Positions 63,040 to 64,000 of a DNA stretch of 64,000 nucleotides are shown in pieces. Source of the stretch: Bordetella genomosp. 7 (GTDB lineage: Bacteria > Pseudomonadota > Gammaproteobacteria > Burkholderiales > Burkholderiaceae_B); assembly GCF_002261265.1 (NCBI RefSeq), contig NZ_NEVK01000001.1:62001-126000 (forward strand), in the 5' to 3' direction. A program made the translations under genes and the position numbers. Each line of letters opens with the position of its first letter. The first letter of the stretch is position 1. Under the pieces are notes generated by a model, which made no database searches, was not told the DNA's origin, and saw only the letters and a program-made list of their open reading frames with translations.

Positions 63040-63954
63040 CTACTGGACCGACTGGACCATGTATTCGACAGCGGCCCGAATGTCTTCTTCGGAGGCGTTG
63101 GCCGCGCCACCCTTGGGCGGCATGGCGCCCTTGCCGGTGATGGCGACCTTGACCATGGCGTCCATGCCGGTCTTCAGGTAGGGTTCCCAGGCGGCCTTGT
63201 CGCCCAGCTTGGGAGCGCCGGCCACGCCCGTGCCGTGGCAAGCGAAGCAAGTGGCTTTGTACAGTTTTTCGCCAACCGGATTGACCGCGGCTTCGGCCTT
63301 GGGCGCCGGGGCCTGGGCTTGCTGTTGAGCCGGGGCGGGGGCTTGGGCCTGTGCCTGGGGGGCCGCGGCAGCAGGCGCGGCAGCGGCAGCGGCCGGAGCA
63401 GCCGCCTGCTTGGTTTCTTCGGGCTTGGCCTCGCCTTCCTGCGCGGGGGCTTCGGGTTCTTCGAACGAGCCGCCGGATTCATTGGCCATGTAGACCACCG
63501 CACGGGCGACTTCGTAGTCGCTCAGGGCCGGGTTGCCGCCCTTGGCGGGCATGGCGCCCTTGCCGTGCAGGGCCACGTCGAGCATGGCGTCGTAGCCCGC
63601 TTTCAGGAGAGGTTCCCAGGCGGCCTTGTCGCCCAGCTTGGGCGCGCCGGCCACGCCCGCCGTGTGGCAGGCCGTACAGACGGCCTGATAGACCTGTTCG
63701 CCGGTCTTGAAGACCTTGGGCGCGTTGGCATCGACCAGTTCAAACCCGGCCACCGGGGCAATGCGGCGGGCCACCGCTTCTTCGGTGAGGGTGTCGGAGC
63801 CGGCGCCCGTCTTGTCGCTGGCCGTGACCAAGTTCACCAGCATGATGATGACGATGATCGGCACCAGGAACGACAGCACGACCGTGACGATCAGCTGTTT
63901 GGGAGTCTTGATAGGCGACGCGTGTTCTTCGTGGTGTTCCTGCTCGTTGCTCAT
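63040..63954 (-). CDS. Membrane-anchored di-haem cytochrome c (c5-like)
   Basis: A 304-residue cytochrome with an N-terminal membrane anchor (residues about 17-42, TVVLSFLVPIIVIIMLVNLV). It has two cytochrome c5-like domains, each with one CxxCH haem site (CTACH and CFACH) and an axial Met in KGAMPAKGG and KGAMPPKGG. The two domains share the block AGVAGAPKLGDKAAWEP/TGVAGAPKLGDKAAWEP, showing internal duplication, and are joined by an Ala/Pro/Gln/Glu-rich linker of about 70 residues. It probably carries electrons to terminal oxidases in the periplasm. AGGA precedes the ATG at 63954. Confidence 0.92.
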   Translation of the reverse strand: MSNEQEHHEEHASPIKTPKQLIVTVVLSFLVPIIVIIMLVNLVTASDKTGAGSDTLTEEAVARRIAPVAGFELVDANAPKVFKTGEQVYQAVCTACHTAGVAGAPKLGDKAAWEPLLKAGYDAMLDVALHGKGAMPAKGGNPALSDYEVARAVVYMANESGGSFEEPEAPAQEGEAKPEETKQAAAPAAAAAAPAAAAPQAQAQAPAPAQQQAQAPAPKAEAAVNPVGEKLYKATCFACHGTGVAGAPKLGDKAAWEPYLKTGMDAMVKVAITGKGAMPPKGGAANASEEDIRAAVEYMVQSVQ

Positions 63955-64000
63955 AACCAAATCCTGCAAATCGGGTACCGGGGCGCCTGGCGGCGGCAAC

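Overview
The window is a GC-rich betaproteobacterial chromosome segment. Protein sequences, gene order (folB-ttcA, apaG-mltA, the rpe-gph-trpE block, an intact atpIBEFHAGDC operon) and the abundance of peptide-type ABC transport and CoA-ester enzymes point to Alcaligenaceae, most likely Bordetella or Achromobacter. The species cannot be fixed from sequence alone.

Layout. 1-10.2 kb: end of an SDR gene, then tryptophan biosynthesis on the minus strand. The trp genes are split: rpe-gph-trpL-trpE lies at 10.2-7.0 kb and trpGDC at 3.2-0.8 kb, with the oppositely oriented transhydrogenase genes pntAB between them. A Trp-rich leader peptide (trpL) and an intrinsic terminator before trpE form a classical attenuator. 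10.3-17.4 kb: housekeeping genes (apaG, mltA, a UbiH-type monooxygenase, dsbC, a 2-hydroxyacid dehydrogenase, ttcA, folB, a flavoprotein). 18-22.5 kb: M61 peptidase, enoyl-CoA hydratase, a DUF1254/DUF1214 protein. 22.6-30.1 kb: complete F1Fo ATP synthase operon between a good sigma70-like promoter and an intrinsic terminator. 30-39.8 kb: an odd regulator, catalase, an extradiol dioxygenase, hemE, priA and rep. 39.8-41.0 kb: an IS110-family insertion sequence. 41.4-53.3 kb: a peptide-type ABC operon with a zinc deacylase-like protein, an alpha/beta hydrolase and an M20 peptidase, a divergent LysR regulator and a second, orphan binding protein. 53.5-61.2 kb: NAD(P)H-hydrate dehydratase and acyl-CoA metabolism with a TetR regulator. 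61.2-64 kb: LysR/quinone-reductase pair and a di-haem cytochrome c.

The most notable non-coding content is a family of near-palindromic repeats: 9-bp arms GTGTCTGAC / GTCAGACAC, a T-T (or A-A) mismatch, a 2-3 bp CC(C)/GG(G) inner stem and a 3-nt loop. They occur as four separate arrays (17.4-18.1, 31.15-31.39, 39.78/41.01-41.42 and 51.38-51.65 kb), each between the 3' ends of convergent genes. One copy has been split exactly at its loop by the IS110 element. The element's 5' non-coding end folds into two internal loops whose guide-like segments match its target (TCTGACACC) and its own two ends (GACGGTA, TACAAG). That is the arrangement expected of a bridge RNA, and joining the element's ends would create a promoter (TTGACT, 17 bp, TATCTT). 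This programmed targeting of a host palindromic repeat is the best candidate here for an undescribed system.
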